From Chelatococcus reniformis (lineage in GTDB: Bacteria > Pseudomonadota > Alphaproteobacteria > Rhizobiales > Beijerinckiaceae): DNA of 64,000 nt. The stretch spans positions 147,551 to 211,550 of the forward strand of contig NZ_BMGG01000005.1 of assembly GCF_014640075.1 (NCBI RefSeq). The letters are read 5' to 3'. The position numbers were made by a program, and so were the translations under genes. The first letter of the stretch is position 1. Every line of letters begins with the position of its first letter. Below, piece after piece: positions 19,603-30,008 of the stretch. Below the pieces are notes generated by a model. It was given only the letters and a program-made list of their open reading frames with translations. It was not told the DNA's origin and did not search any database.

Positions 19603-19822
19603 GCTGTCCGTCTCGACGGTGCCATCGCCGGTCCGTAGAGGCGGGCCGCGGATGACGCCGTCGGCGTTGCGTCGCGGCTGATCTCGAGCCCGGCGACCCG
19701 GCTACGCTGAAGCGCTTCGCGCTTGGATGGAATCACCCAGTCGCAGGAGAAGCGGCTCGGATTCAAATAGTGTGACCATATCTCCGCAGTTGGATGATGC
19801 TCGTCCCAATTGCGAATTGCGC

Positions 19823-19927
19823 TAGAGCGTTTTCGAGCGAAGTGGACGCCGGTTCGCGTGAAGAAAACGCGGCAAAACAAATAGATAGAGCATTTCCGCG
19901 ATTCGAAGAACCGCGGAAATGCGCTAG
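19823..19927 (+). repeat. Dispersed two-hairpin repeat, family 1, copy A
   Basis: About 105 bases bounded by TAGAGC-type ends. It has one hairpin with arms GCGTTTTC/GAAAACGC around GTGGACGCCGGTTCGCGTG, an AT-rich spacer (CAAAACAAATAGA), then a second hairpin with arms GCATTTCCGCG/CGCGGAAATGC. Near-identical copies lie at 33581, 36235, 37327 and 38488. This copy is not next to a stop codon. Confidence 0.9.
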
Positions 19928-20012
19928 AGCATGATCGCACCGGTTTTTGGATAGATCATGCTCGAACAAAGACATAGAGCGGGATGACGATTTACCGAAA
20001 AATCATCCTGCG
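19925..20012 (+). repeat. Dispersed palindromic repeat, family 2, copy 1
   Basis: It starts in the last bases of the preceding family 1 copy. A GAGCATGATC / GATCATGCTC inverted repeat surrounds an ACCGGTTTTTGG core and is followed by AACAAAGACATAGAGCGGGATGACGAT and an inverted ATCATCC. From memory, elements of this GAGCATGATC type are very common in Hyphomicrobiales genomes. A second copy, inverted, is at about 61790-61867. Confidence 0.8.
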
Positions 20013-20051
20013 CCAGGCGCGAGCTTACTCATGGGAAGGCGGTAGAATGTG

Positions 20052-20933
20052 ATGGCCATCGCGAGCATGACGGGATTTGCTCGAGTCGCGGGCGGCGCCG
20101 GCCCATACCGATGGGTATGGGAGTTGAAGACGGTCAATGCCCGGGGCCTGGATATCCGCCTGCGTGTGCCCACGGGCTACGAGGCAGCCGGCGAGGATGT
20201 GCGCCAGGCCATCGGCAAGGCGATCCGTCGCGGCAGCTGCCAGGTGGCGCTCAACGTGTCGGTGTCCGAAACCGGCGCCCGCGTCCGCGTCAACACCGCC
20301 GCGGCCCAGGCGATCCTCGAGGCGCTGGCCAAGCTCGATGTGCCGGATGGTGTCGGACCGTTGACGCTGGACGGTCTGCTCTCGGTCCGCGGCGTCGTCG
20401 AAACCGTCGACATCGACGAAGAAACCTCCGCGGACATCACGGCTGAGCTGACCAGGGACGCGATGCAGGCGGTGGCGGCCCTCGCGGCAGCCCGCGGGGC
20501 GGAGGGCAGTGCGCTTCTGTCCCTGCTCGAGGGGCAACTGGCGCGCATCCGCGAGCTGGCGCAAGCAGCTGACCAATGTCCGGCCCGTCGGCCGGAGGCC
20601 ATCCGCACCAAGCTCGCTGAACAGGTTGCAGCGCTCACCGAGGCCTCCACCACGCTCGACCCGCAGCGGCTCCACCAGGAGGCCGTGCTGCTGGCGACCA
20701 AGGCCGACGTGCGCGAGGAGATCGACCGGCTCGTCACGCACGTCGCGGCGGCGCGGGCGCTGCTGGCTGAGGGCGGGGCCGTCGGGCGGCGGCTGGACTT
20801 CCTGGCGCAAGAGTTCTCGCGTGAGGCCAACACCCTGTGCGCCAAGGCCAACGATGTGTCGCTCTCCGCCATCGGGCTGGAGCTGAAGAGCGTCGTGGAA
20901 CAATTCCGCGAGCAGGTCCAGAACGTCGAGTAA
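20052..20933 (+). CDS. yicC: YicC-family endoribonuclease
   Basis: A 293-residue protein. The N-terminal SMTGFARV and YRWVWELKTVNARGLDIRLRVP and the C-terminal GRRLDFLAQEFSREANTLCAKAND motif are diagnostic of YicC/YloC, a family shown elsewhere to have endoribonuclease activity. The C-terminal DUF1732 region with Glu-rich helices (EEIDRLVTHVAAARALL) is complete. I prefer the ATG at 20052 over the GTG three bases upstream. The stop is only 5 bases from the gmk start, and pairing with gmk is widely conserved. Confidence 0.93.
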   Translation: MAIASMTGFARVAGGAGPYRWVWELKTVNARGLDIRLRVPTGYEAAGEDVRQAIGKAIRRGSCQVALNVSVSETGARVRVNTAAAQAILEALAKLDVPDGVGPLTLDGLLSVRGVVETVDIDEETSADITAELTRDAMQAVAALAAARGAEGSALLSLLEGQLARIRELAQAADQCPARRPEAIRTKLAEQVAALTEASTTLDPQRLHQEAVLLATKADVREEIDRLVTHVAAARALLAEGGAVGRRLDFLAQEFSREANTLCAKANDVSLSAIGLELKSVVEQFREQVQNVE

Positions 20934-20938
20934 GGCCG

Positions 20939-21595
20939 ATGAGCGCTGGCGACCCCACACTTCCGTTTGCCCGGCGGGGGCTGATCCTCATCCTTTCGTC
21001 GCCGTCGGGCGCGGGAAAGACGACCCTCACCCGCCTGCTCGCGCAGCGGCCGGAGCTCAATCTGAGATTGTCCATATCTGCCACCACGCGGCTGCGGCGC
21101 GCGTCGGAAGTAGATAAGGTCCACTACTTCTTCATGGAGCGCGATGACTTCGTGGCCCAGCGGGACCGGGGTGAGTTCCTCGAATGGGCCGAGGTGCATG
21201 GCAACCTCTACGGCACCCCGCGCCGGCCGGTCGAACAGAGCCTGGCCGCCGGCCACGACATGATCTTCGACGTGGACTGGCAAGGCACTTTGCAGGTCGT
21301 CGAGAAGCTCCCCGACGACGCGGTGACGGTCTTCATCCTGCCGCCGTCGATGGCCGAGCTGAAGGCGCGGCTGGAACGGCGCGCAGAGGATGCGCCGGCG
21401 GTCATTGCCGGCCGGCTCGCTGCCGCGCGCGACGAGATCGCCCGGTGGAGCACCTATCAGTACGTGCTCCTCAACCGCGACCTGGACGAGACGTTCGAGA
21501 CGTTGTTGGCAATTCTCCGCGCCGAGCGCCAGAAGCGGGAGCGGCAGGTCGGTCTTGCCCCCTTCGTAGAGCAACTGCTGGTCGAACAGATCTGA
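20939..21595 (+). CDS. gmk: Guanylate kinase
   Basis: A 218-residue kinase that phosphorylates GMP to GDP. The P-loop is SSPSGAGKTTL (about residues 20-30), followed by the GMP-binding STTRLRR-type segment (SATTRLRRASEVDKVHYFF), FLEWAEVHGNLYGTP and FDVDWQGTLQV. It follows yicC by 5 bases and converges on rsmA with only 4 bases between the two stop codons. Confidence 0.96.
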   Translation: MSAGDPTLPFARRGLILILSSPSGAGKTTLTRLLAQRPELNLRLSISATTRLRRASEVDKVHYFFMERDDFVAQRDRGEFLEWAEVHGNLYGTPRRPVEQSLAAGHDMIFDVDWQGTLQVVEKLPDDAVTVFILPPSMAELKARLERRAEDAPAVIAGRLAAARDEIARWSTYQYVLLNRDLDETFETLLAILRAERQKRERQVGLAPFVEQLLVEQI

Positions 21596-21599
21596 TCTC

Positions 21600-22451
21600 T
21601 CAGGCGGTCTGCCCGTCGAGGGCGCGGGCGAGCCGCACGAAGCCCGCAACCGGGATGGTTTCGGCCCGGGCAGTCGGATCGAGGCCAGCGGCCTCGATCA
21701 ACGGCAGCGGGTCCGACCGCAGCGACTTGAGGCTTTGCCGCAGCATTTTGCGGCGTTGGCCGAAGGCGGCCTGGGTGACGACCTCGAGTGCGCCCAGGCG
21801 GCATGGGGCGGGCGACAGCCTGGGCGTCAGCTGTACCACCGTCGAGGTGACCTTGGGCGGTGGAACGAAGGCCGAGGCCGCGACGTCGAACAGGATGGAT
21901 GCCTCGGTGCGCCAGCCGCACAGCACGCCGAGCCGGCCGTAGTCGCTGGGCCTGCGCTCGTCAGCCACGATCCGCTGCGCCACCTCCTTCTGGAACATCA
22001 ACGTCAGCTGCTGCCAGCGGGGCGGCCATGCCTCGGCGGTGATCCAGCCCACCAGCAGGGCGGTGCCGACGTTGTAGGGGAGATTGGCGACGATGCGCAC
22101 GGGACCGGCCTGCGGACCGACGGCCTCGGCGATGTCGACCTGCATGGCATCGGCGTCGATCGTGGAGAGACGGCCGGGATAGCGCAGGGCGATCTGCTCG
22201 AGAGCCGGGCGGCAACGGGCGTCACGCTCGATGGCGACGACGCGCTCGGCCCCGCAGCTCAGGAGCGCACGCGTCAGTCCACCGGGACCGGGACCGACCT
22301 CGACGACGGTTACGCCGTCGAGCGGCCCGGCGGCGCGGGCGATGCGGGCCGTGAGGTTTAGGTCGAACAGGAAATTTTGCCCGAGCGAGCGCTTGGGCGC
22401 CAGGCCGTGCGCGGCGACCACTTCGCGCAGCGGTGGCAGATCGTCGATCAC
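21600..22451 (-). CDS. rsmA: 16S rRNA dimethyladenosine transferase
   Basis: A 283-residue SAM-dependent enzyme that dimethylates two adjacent adenosines near the 3' end of 16S rRNA during 30S assembly. [10 protein letters not shown], the SAM-binding [15 protein letters not shown] and the catalytic [11 protein letters not shown] motif are clear, and the C-terminal [15 protein letters not shown] is typical. Translation probably starts at GTG 22451, which overlaps the pdxA stop as GTGA, implying coupled translation. Confidence 0.95.
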   Translation of the reverse strand: MIDDLPPLREVVAAHGLAPKRSLGQNFLFDLNLTARIARAAGPLDGVTVVEVGPGPGGLTRALLSCGAERVVAIERDARCRPALEQIALRYPGRLSTIDADAMQVDIAEAVGPQAGPVRIVANLPYNVGTALLVGWITAEAWPPRWQQLTLMFQKEVAQRIVADERRPSDYGRLGVLCGWRTEASILFDVAASAFVPPPKVTSTVVQLTPRLSPAPCRLGALEVVTQAAFGQRRKMLRQSLKSLRSDPLPLIEAAGLDPTARAETIPVAGFVRLARALDGQTA

Positions 22452-23461
22452 GGCCGGGCAAGCCGATGCGCGAGGTGAAGCGCCGCGATCAGGCTGTCGG
22501 CCCGCGCCACGCCGCGTCCGGCGATATCGAAAGCGGTACCGTGGTCGGGCGAGGTCCGCACGAAAGGCAGGCCGAGGGTCACGTTCACACCGTCGTCGAA
22601 GGCGAGTGTCTTGATCGGGATCAGGGCCTGATCGTGATACATGCAAAGTGCCGCGTCGTAGCCGCGGCGTGCGCGCGCGTGGAACAGCGTGTCGGCCGGC
22701 AGCGGGCCGCTTGCATCGATGCCCTCGCTGCGGAGCAGGGCCACGGCCGGCTTGACCACTGCCGCGTCCTCCGTGCCCAGGGCCCCGTCCTCGCCCGCGT
22801 GTGGGTTGAGCCCGGCGACGGCAATGCGTGGCGTGGATATGTGGAAGCGAGCCGCGAGTTCGCGGGCGACGATGCGCCCGGTCTCGACGATGAGCTCTGT
22901 CGTGAGCAATTCCGGAACGCGCCGCAGCGGCACGTGGATCGTCACCGGCACGACCGCCAGCGCGTCGCACCACAGCATCATCACCGGGCGGAGCGGGGGG
23001 GCGCCGGCGGGGGTGGCCAGATGCGCCAGATATTCGGTATGCCCCGGATGACGGAAGCCGGCCGCGTAGAGGACGTGCTTGGCGATGGGGTTGGTCACGA
23101 CGGCAGCGGCTCGCCCGGCTGAGGTCAAGGCGACCGCCTGATCGATGGCCGCGATGGTGGCGGCTGCGGTGGCCGCCGTTGGCCGGCCGGGCCGGTTCGC
23201 GACGGTGTGGCCGAGCGGCAGGACCGGCAGCCCTTCGCCGAACGCCGCCGCCGCGTCCTCCGGCCGTCGGATCACGGCGACTTGCACGGCAAGGCCACAC
23301 GATCTCGCCCGCTGCTCGATCAGCGCGGGATCGGCCAGCAGCACGAAGGCGGGAAGGCCCGCCTCGCGGCCGGCCGCCCAGGCCTTGACGGCGATCTCTG
23401 GGCCGATGCCGGCCGGCTCGCCCATGGTCAGCGCCAGCGGCAGCGCCGCCAGGCTCGTCAC
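22448..23461 (-). CDS. pdxA: 4-hydroxythreonine-4-phosphate dehydrogenase
   Basis: A 337-residue NAD-dependent dehydrogenase of the DXP-dependent pyridoxal phosphate pathway. Signatures are [14 protein letters not shown], the metal-ligand histidines in [11 protein letters not shown] and [32 protein letters not shown] and [20 protein letters not shown] at 23461 overlaps the lptD stop (GTGA) and gives the family length. The gene is overlapped at both ends, by lptD and rsmA. In many relatives a surA gene stands between lptD and pdxA; here there is none. Confidence 0.95.
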   Translation of the reverse strand: MTSLAALPLALTMGEPAGIGPEIAVKAWAAGREAGLPAFVLLADPALIEQRARSCGLAVQVAVIRRPEDAAAAFGEGLPVLPLGHTVANRPGRPTAATAAATIAAIDQAVALTSAGRAAAVVTNPIAKHVLYAAGFRHPGHTEYLAHLATPAGAPPLRPVMMLWCDALAVVPVTIHVPLRRVPELLTTELIVETGRIVARELAARFHISTPRIAVAGLNPHAGEDGALGTEDAAVVKPAVALLRSEGIDASGPLPADTLFHARARRGYDAALCMYHDQALIPIKTLAFDDGVNVTLGLPFVRTSPDHGTAFDIAGRGVARADSLIAALHLAHRLARP

Positions 23462-26013
23462 TGGGAGACGCCGTCCTGGGTCGAGGTGCCAAGGTTCTGG
23501 CTGAGCTGCGCGGCACCGAAGGTCGCCAGCTCGAGGCGGACCAGGATCGTCTGGTTGTTGCCGCGGATGCCCGTGGTCGGATCGTTGTAGGTGTTCGAAT
23601 AGCTGATGGCGAACGTGGTGCACTCGTCCCTGTACATGGCGCCCACCGAGGTGGAAGCGACATTTCCGAAGGGCGTGCGCAGGTAGTTGCTCGCCACGGG
23701 ATTGGCGTAGAAGTTGTAGGTGTTGTTCTTGTCGCCGTTCAAATCGAACAGGACCGACCCGGTGAGCGTCCAGTTCGGCGTGATGTTGTAGGCCGCCGAC
23801 GTGAGGAGGCCCTCGCGGCGGGTGGGAATCGCCAGGTTCGGCTGTGCCGCATAGCGCCCGTAGGTGATGGCCGTGCTCAGTTTGCCGAAGTTGAGATTGG
23901 TCGACACCTCAAGCCGCTTGAGCGCGAACGTCTCCTGATCGAAGCGACCGCGTGCCGTCACCGAGTACATTGGGTCGGGCGCGACATGGACGCGCCCGAC
24001 GTAGTCCGACGCCCGCTTGTCCAGCCCCGAATCGAGACCGGTATTGGATGGGTCGTTGTAGCCTTGCTCGAACGAGTTCTTGCCGGCGACCTGGTATGAT
24101 TGGCCGAACAGCAGGTCGGCGTAGCCGCCTTTGTCCGTGGTGATGGTGTACTTGGCGCCGTAGTTGGCCCGCACGCCGCCTTCGACACGATCGTAGCCGG
24201 AGAACTTGTTCCACTCGAAGATCGTGGTGTCGTCGAAGACTAGGCTCTGCGAGTCCTCGTTCGGCAGGCTGCCGATGCGGGTCTCATTGGGCCGGGCGAT
24301 GATCTGGGCGATGGGCTCGATCGTGTGCGTGCCGAGCGTGTCGGTGACGCTGACCAGCGGGAAGCGGTATTCCAGGCCCACCGCCGGCATGACGCGGCCG
24401 AGCACGTCGGCGTTCGTGTCGACGAAGTTCGGCACGTACTGGTTGAGCGGGCCGTTGATGTCGGCCTTGAGCCAGGTGCCGTCCATGCGGAAGGATGCGA
24501 ACGGTGTCCAGGTCTGCCCGAGCGGATCGATGAAGGTGCGACGCCAGCTCACCTCGGCCGTGGCGCGGGAATAGGTGCCCGCCACGCCCTGCATGATGCA
24601 CTGGCCCTTCACGAAATGGGTGCAGTTGCCGTAATACCCGAGATAGTTGTTGAGCGGTGCCGGCGTCTGCTGGAAGTAGGCTTGGTCGCGCGTCAGGCTG
24701 GTGACGTTGGCGTTGAGCGTCACCTCGCCGCCGAGCCAGGAGGGGCCGGCGATCCGCTTGTCGTAGTCCAGAACCGGGTGGACCACCGGCTGCTGCTTCT
24801 GCCAGTCGGTGCTCGACAGGCCCTTGAAGTAGTAGCCACGCAGGTCGAAGAAACCGGTCTCGCTGTCACCAGTCAGGAAGACGGTCGACGTCGACTCGCG
24901 GAAATACGTGCCCGAGATGCTCTCCGACTTGATTTTGTAGTTCTGGAAGAACCACTTGTCGGTCATGGCAGCGACGTCCCAGCCCCACTGCCATTGCTGG
25001 TTGATGAAGAAGCGTCCGGTCGACTCGATCGAGCCACGGAAGCGCTCGTCGCCCGGCCCGAGCGGCGAGGGCAGGAACGCGTCCATGTCGTTCTGGAAGA
25101 TGCCGGCGGCGCGAATGTTGTAGCTGCCGTTGAGCAGCCGGTGGCGCCACTCCACCTCGCCGAGGAAGCCCTGCCGCGTCAGCACCGTTGGCGTGACCGT
25201 CAGATCCATGTTGGGCGCGATGTTGATGAAATAGGGGAGACCGACGCCGTAGCCGAGCGCGCTCGAGGCGAGGTAGTGCGGAGCCAGGAAGCCGGTTTTC
25301 CGCTTTACCGTCGGGTCCGGCGACGAGATGTAGGGGATATAGGCGAGCGGAATGCCCGCGAACTCGATGGTCGCGTCCTCGTAGTAGATCATCCGCTCGG
25401 TGTTGTTGTGGATGATCTTGGCGGCGCGCACCTGCCAGAGCGGCGGCCGCTCGGGGTTCTCGGCGCAGGGCTCGCAGGCCGTGTACGTGCCCTTCTCGAA
25501 CACCATCGTCTCGCCGCCGGTGCGCTCGGCGCGCGGGGCCGCGAAACGCGTCGTCACCGGCTTGCCGCCCATGACCGCCGTACGCTGCACGCGCAGGGAG
25601 TCGATGAAGCCGTCCTTGAAATCGTCTGTGAGCTCGAACCGATCGCCGGTCACCACCGTGCCGTCGGTCTCGGTGATGCGGGCATTGCCCTTGGCGAAGA
25701 CGCGCTTGGTGCCGCGGTCGTAGATGACCTCGTCGGCCTGCAGCGTGCGCCCCTGATAGTGAAGCTGCACGTCGCCGATCGCCGACACGGTGTTCTTGTC
25801 GTCGTTGTAGACGATCTGACCGGCCTCGACGAGCAGCTTGTCCTTTTCGCCGGACTGATTGACCTTGGCCTGAAGGGCCTCGTTCAGGGTCTGGGCCGAC
25901 GCCACGGCCGGCAGCATGGCGGACAGCAACGCTGCCGCGATCGCAAGGCTGCTGACCATGCCGATGGTTCGTCTCATACCCTTGTTCCGCCCAAGCCCGC
26001 TTCCGCGGATCAT
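23458..26013 (-). CDS. lptD: LPS-assembly protein LptD
   Basis: An 851-residue outer-membrane barrel that inserts lipopolysaccharide into the outer leaflet. It begins with a signal peptide (hydrophobic [21 protein letters not shown], cleavage about residue 40), then an OstA/LptA-like beta-jellyroll (about 50-160: [39 protein letters not shown]), and a long barrel with [16 protein letters not shown] and many aromatic strands. Cysteines in [25 protein letters not shown] and YRDECTTF could form disulfides. AGGAGG precedes the ATG, only 2 bases after the lptG stop. A second possible start (MRRTIG) lies 12 codons in. Confidence 0.94.
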   Translation of the reverse strand: MIRGSGLGRNKGMRRTIGMVSSLAIAAALLSAMLPAVASAQTLNEALQAKVNQSGEKDKLLVEAGQIVYNDDKNTVSAIGDVQLHYQGRTLQADEVIYDRGTKRVFAKGNARITETDGTVVTGDRFELTDDFKDGFIDSLRVQRTAVMGGKPVTTRFAAPRAERTGGETMVFEKGTYTACEPCAENPERPPLWQVRAAKIIHNNTERMIYYEDATIEFAGIPLAYIPYISSPDPTVKRKTGFLAPHYLASSALGYGVGLPYFINIAPNMDLTVTPTVLTRQGFLGEVEWRHRLLNGSYNIRAAGIFQNDMDAFLPSPLGPGDERFRGSIESTGRFFINQQWQWGWDVAAMTDKWFFQNYKIKSESISGTYFRESTSTVFLTGDSETGFFDLRGYYFKGLSSTDWQKQQPVVHPVLDYDKRIAGPSWLGGEVTLNANVTSLTRDQAYFQQTPAPLNNYLGYYGNCTHFVKGQCIMQGVAGTYSRATAEVSWRRTFIDPLGQTWTPFASFRMDGTWLKADINGPLNQYVPNFVDTNADVLGRVMPAVGLEYRFPLVSVTDTLGTHTIEPIAQIIARPNETRIGSLPNEDSQSLVFDDTTIFEWNKFSGYDRVEGGVRANYGAKYTITTDKGGYADLLFGQSYQVAGKNSFEQGYNDPSNTGLDSGLDKRASDYVGRVHVAPDPMYSVTARGRFDQETFALKRLEVSTNLNFGKLSTAITYGRYAAQPNLAIPTRREGLLTSAAYNITPNWTLTGSVLFDLNGDKNNTYNFYANPVASNYLRTPFGNVASTSVGAMYRDECTTFAISYSNTYNDPTTGIRGNNQTILVRLELATFGAAQLSQNLGTSTQDGVSQ

Positions 26014-26015
26014 TG

Positions 26016-27104
26016 TTAGCCGTCCTCCTGATAGAGGAGGGCAAGCGTACCAAGCAAGCTGCCGACCACGGCAGGGAACCACGCCGCGACGGCCGGCCCG
26101 ATCAGGCCCGACCCGCCTAAATCCTGCATGAGCTCCGTCGCAACATAAAGCATGAACCCGGCGACCACTCCACTCAGAACCATCTTGGCTACGCCACCAA
26201 ATCGAAAAAACCTTAAGGAAACGGATGCGGCAACGAACACCATGGCGACGAAGAGGAGTGGCCGCGCCACCAGCACGTCCCATTGCAGACGATAGCGCGT
26301 CGCGTCGAGCCCTGCTTTCTGAGTCCGTTCGATAACCGACGGCAGTTGCCAGAATGGCACGCTCTCGGGCGGCGTGAACGATTGCCGCACCTGGTCCGGC
26401 TCCAGGCCGCTCGCCAGCATGTAGCTGCTGAAGCTCTCGGGCTCTTCGCCCGGTGCGATGACGCGGGCGTCGCTCAGTTCCCAGAAGCCGTCACGCAGGG
26501 TGGCGCTCTTGGCCTCGATCCGCTCCCGGAACGATCCGCCTTGGTCGAACATGAAGAAGGTCACTCGGTTGAGCGTCGTTGAATTTTCCACCACCTGATC
26601 GGCGCGGATGATCGCCTGGCCGTCGACGCTGTGCTGGCGCAGCCACTGCTCCTTGTCGGGCTCGAATTTTTGGCTCTTGGCGAAGACGCGGGCCTCCATC
26701 TGGGAGGCCTGCTGCTTCAGGAACGCCGACAGCGGATTGTAGGCTGTGATCGAGACGACGCCGATGGCGGCCGCCACGAACACTCCCGGCTGCAGGAACT
26801 CCCACGCCGACACGCCGGCGGCCCGGGCGACCACGAGTTCCAGCTTGCGACTGAGGTTGAGCAGTGCGGCCATGGCGCCGAACAGGATGGCGAAGGGCAA
26901 CACCTGCTCGGCGACGCTCGGTGTGCGGAAGAGGGCGAGTGTCGCCATCATTGAGGCCGAGGCGCCCGGAGCGTCGCCGGCGCGCCGCATCAGCTCCACG
27001 AAATCGAGCGTATAGATGAGCGCGAACACCGTGCCGAAGACCGCGAAGATCATGCGGAGGAAGCGCACCGACAGATAGCGGCCGAGGGTGGGCCCGATCA
27101 ACAT
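26016..27104 (-). CDS. lptG: LPS export ABC transporter permease LptG
   Basis: A 362-residue inner-membrane subunit of the LptB2FG extractor. An N-terminal pair of membrane helices (IFAVFGTVFALIYTLDFVELM), the AFAMALNL-like segment FAILFGAMAALLNLSRKLELVVARAAGVSAWEF, a periplasmic jellyroll (about 130-270) and three C-terminal helices (RPLLFVAMVFVAASVSLRFF onward) match YjgP/YjgQ proteins. The start at MLIGPTLGRYL overlaps the lptF stop by one base (TGATG). Cotranscription with lptF and lptD is expected. Confidence 0.93.
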   Translation of the reverse strand: MLIGPTLGRYLSVRFLRMIFAVFGTVFALIYTLDFVELMRRAGDAPGASASMMATLALFRTPSVAEQVLPFAILFGAMAALLNLSRKLELVVARAAGVSAWEFLQPGVFVAAAIGVVSITAYNPLSAFLKQQASQMEARVFAKSQKFEPDKEQWLRQHSVDGQAIIRADQVVENSTTLNRVTFFMFDQGGSFRERIEAKSATLRDGFWELSDARVIAPGEEPESFSSYMLASGLEPDQVRQSFTPPESVPFWQLPSVIERTQKAGLDATRYRLQWDVLVARPLLFVAMVFVAASVSLRFFRFGGVAKMVLSGVVAGFMLYVATELMQDLGGSGLIGPAVAAWFPAVVGSLLGTLALLYQEDG

Positions 27105-28264
27105 CAGGCGCGCCCGAGCCGCAGCGGCACGAGCCGCTCCATAAGCTGCTGCCGGACGGCGTCGGCCCGGCTGAGCCATGCGCTCACCACCGGTCCGTAG
27201 AAGATCGCCAGCAGCGACAGCCCGCAGCCGAGCAGCGGCGTCGCATAGATCGCGGCGACGGCGAAGGGTGAGCGCACGGCGGCGCTGGACGCTGCAAAGC
27301 CGATGACGCGCAGGGCGACGACGCCGATCACGGCGAACGCCATGGCAACGCCGCGTCCCTGGCGCGTGGTGCGCGCCTCGCCGAGCGCCGCGAAGGCGAT
27401 CAGCATGAACGCGATCGGATAGAGCGGCGCCGCGAAGCGGTCGTGCAACTCGGCCCGGAAGCGACCCGCCTGCATCTTATAGTAGGCGTCCTTGGTGTCG
27501 GGAAACAGCAGGTCACCGGTCGATCGCTCGCGCGGCTTGTAGACCACGTCGGCGCCGTCCTGACCGAAGGCGGAGAGATCGATGGCGTAGCGGTCGAAGG
27601 CGACGATGGCACTGTCGTGATTGCCGTCCTGACGCTGGATGTTGCCCTTCTCGAGCACGAGGTAGCTCTGACCGTCGAAATCGACGGTCTGTCCCCGCTC
27701 GGCCAGGTAGACCACCGTCTTGCCCTTCTCGCGGCGATCCTGAAAGAAGATGCCGAGCAGCGTGTCGCCGGAGCGTTCGCGATAGTGGAACGTGATGCCC
27801 GAATCGAGCGTCGTGAACTGCCCTTCCTTCACGATGTTGGCGACGAAATCCGCCCGGATTTTGGTGACGAGGTCTCGCAATCCCTGGAAGCTGTTGGGCA
27901 TGAGCCAGATGGTCATCCAGCCGATGATGGCCGCGACGATAAGCGCAGACACTGCGAACGGACGCAGCAGGCGCGCCGGCGGGATGCCTGCCGCGCTCAT
28001 CACGATCAATTCCGAATCGCCGTTGAGCTTGTTGAGCGCGTAGGTGGTGCCGATGAACAGCGCGACGGGCGCAATCACGGTGATGAGTGCCGGCAGGGAC
28101 AGGGCCGTGACGGTGAAGAACACCACGATCGTCTGTCCCTTGCCGGTGAGCAGGTCCATCTGCTTCAGCGCCTCGGTGATCCAGATCACCAGCGTGAGGG
28201 CCAGCAGGCAACCCGCGAAACTGACGAAGACATTCCTGAAAATGTATCGTTCAATCAATGACAT
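27104..28264 (-). CDS. lptF: LPS export ABC transporter permease LptF
   Basis: A 386-residue partner of LptG with the same architecture. It starts MSLIERYIFRNVFVSFAGCL, the usual LptF beginning, followed by WITEALKQMDLLTGKGQ, ALNKLNGDSELIVMSAAGI, a periplasmic domain with FQDRREKGKTVVYLAERG, and C-terminal helices. The cytoplasmic ATPase LptB is not in this window. It is first in the leftward lptF-lptG-lptD-pdxA-rsmA chain and divergent from pepA across 176 bases that should carry both promoters. Confidence 0.93.
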   Translation of the reverse strand: MSLIERYIFRNVFVSFAGCLLALTLVIWITEALKQMDLLTGKGQTIVVFFTVTALSLPALITVIAPVALFIGTTYALNKLNGDSELIVMSAAGIPPARLLRPFAVSALIVAAIIGWMTIWLMPNSFQGLRDLVTKIRADFVANIVKEGQFTTLDSGITFHYRERSGDTLLGIFFQDRREKGKTVVYLAERGQTVDFDGQSYLVLEKGNIQRQDGNHDSAIVAFDRYAIDLSAFGQDGADVVYKPRERSTGDLLFPDTKDAYYKMQAGRFRAELHDRFAAPLYPIAFMLIAFAALGEARTTRQGRGVAMAFAVIGVVALRVIGFAASSAAVRSPFAVAAIYATPLLGCGLSLLAIFYGPVVSAWLSRADAVRQQLMERLVPLRLGRA

Positions 28265-28440
28265 ACGCGATCTCTGCCGAGGTCCTGCAGCCGTCTCGCT
28301 GCAGTGCACGATAACATGCCATGCTACCGCTGGCGGGCGACGAAGGCACTTTCAAGGCGCCAGCCGCAGGCGTTTTCCACGGCTGGTGCTATATGACAAC
28401 GATATGCCCTGGATTCGAGTGGGCGGCGGTCGAGGTCGGC

Positions 28441-29967
28441 ATGAGCGAACGAGTGAAGGTGGAGTTCAAGGGCTTTGAGCGCATCCAGGGGGGCGATGTG
28501 GTCGCCTTCGTGGGCGAGGGGCTCGACTTGGCGCCGGCGGCCGCGCAACTCCTGGGGCCGGCGGCGCAACCGCTGGTGCGCCGGGCCGCGGAGGTCGAGC
28601 GCTTCAAGGCCAAGCCGCGTAGCGCCCTTGTTCTGGCGGCGCCGGCCGGTCTCGACCTGGACCGGCTGATCATCGTCGGTGTCGGCGACAACGACGACCG
28701 GGCCAAGCTCGATTACGTCACGCTCGGCGGTGCGGTGATGGGCAAGCTGGCCGCTGATCGTCCCGCCACCGTGATCTTCGACCTGCCAGCCACCGGCAAG
28801 GGCGGGTCCGAAGCGGCCTCCGCGGACGCCTTGGCGGCCGCCGATATTGGCCTTGGGCTGCGGCTGCGCGCCTACAAGTTCGACCGGTACAAGACCAAGA
28901 AGGGCGACGATGCAGACGCCAACGGCGGCGCGCCGGCTCGCGTGACGATCCTCGTGGCGGATCCGAGCGAGGCCAAGAAGCGGGGCCGCTCGCGCGAGGC
29001 CGTCGCCGCCGGCGTCGTGCTGGCGCGCGATCTGATCAACGAGCCGCCGAACGTGCTGCATCCGGAGGAGTTTGCCGACCGCGCGACCCAGCTCGAAAAG
29101 CTGGGCGTCGACGTGGAGGTGCTCGACGAGAAGCAACTCAAGAAACTCGGCATGCGGGCGCTGCTCGGGGTCGCGCAAGGGTCCAAGCGGGAGGCGCGCG
29201 TCGTTGTCATGCGCTGGAACGGCGGCCGCGACGGCGACCGGCCGGTCGCCTTCGTCGGCAAGGGCGTGTGCTTCGACAGCGGCGGCATCTCGATCAAACC
29301 GGGCGCCGGCATGGAAGACATGAAGGGCGACATGGGCGGCGCGGCGTGCGTCGTCGGCCTGATGCAGGCGCTTGCCAGCCGCAAAGCCAAGGTCAACGTC
29401 GTCGGTGCCGTCGGCCTGGTCGAGAACATGCCGGACGGCAACGCGCAGCGCCCCGGCGACATCGTCACCTCCATGTCCGGCCAGACCATCGAGATCATCA
29501 ATACCGACGCCGAGGGCCGGCTGGTCCTCGCCGACGTGCTCTGGTATGTGCACGACCGCTTCGATCCCACCTTCATGGTCGACCTGGCGACGCTGACGGG
29601 CGCCATCATCGTGTCCCTCGGGCACGAGCACGCCGGCCTGTTCTCCAACGACGACGCTCTCGCCGAGCGGCTCATCGCCGCCGGGATCGCGACAGGCGAG
29701 ACGGTGTGGCGCATGCCCTTGGGCAAAGCCTACGACAAGCTGATCGATTCGAAGTTCGCCGACATGAAGAACACCGGCGGGCGCAACGGCGGCTCGATCA
29801 CCGCTGCTCAGTTCCTGCAGCGTTTCGTGGAGAAGACGCCCTGGGCGCATCTGGACATCGCCGGCACGGGCATGGGCGTACCGGCGAGCGACATCAACCA
29901 GTCATGGGGGCCGGGCTGGGGCGTGCGGCTGCTCGACCGGCTCGTCCGCGACAACTACGAGGGCTGA
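28441..29967 (+). CDS. pepA: Leucyl aminopeptidase
   Basis: A 508-residue M17 metallopeptidase that removes N-terminal residues. The C-terminal catalytic domain has [47 protein letters not shown] and the signature [12 protein letters not shown], which supply the two-metal ligands and catalytic Lys/Arg. The N-terminal macro-like domain covers about 1-170. I start at ATG 28441 because upstream in-frame sequence looks non-coding. The site before it is weak (GAGGTC). Confidence 0.95.
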   Translation: MSERVKVEFKGFERIQGGDVVAFVGEGLDLAPAAAQLLGPAAQPLVRRAAEVERFKAKPRSALVLAAPAGLDLDRLIIVGVGDNDDRAKLDYVTLGGAVMGKLAADRPATVIFDLPATGKGGSEAASADALAAADIGLGLRLRAYKFDRYKTKKGDDADANGGAPARVTILVADPSEAKKRGRSREAVAAGVVLARDLINEPPNVLHPEEFADRATQLEKLGVDVEVLDEKQLKKLGMRALLGVAQGSKREARVVVMRWNGGRDGDRPVAFVGKGVCFDSGGISIKPGAGMEDMKGDMGGAACVVGLMQALASRKAKVNVVGAVGLVENMPDGNAQRPGDIVTSMSGQTIEIINTDAEGRLVLADVLWYVHDRFDPTFMVDLATLTGAIIVSLGHEHAGLFSNDDALAERLIAAGIATGETVWRMPLGKAYDKLIDSKFADMKNTGGRNGGSITAAQFLQRFVEKTPWAHLDIAGTGMGVPASDINQSWGPGWGVRLLDRLVRDNYEG

Positions 29968-30008
29968 GCCGGCCGGGCACGCGCCGCAGGTCCGGCAGGG
30001 AGGGAGCG

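Larger units (their letters stand above)
19603..20051. other. Repeat-filled intergenic region between mltG and yicC
   Basis: 449 bases without a gene. About 19823-20012 is two back-to-back dispersed repeats (listed separately). The first 220 bases hold nothing I recognise. Confidence 0.7.
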
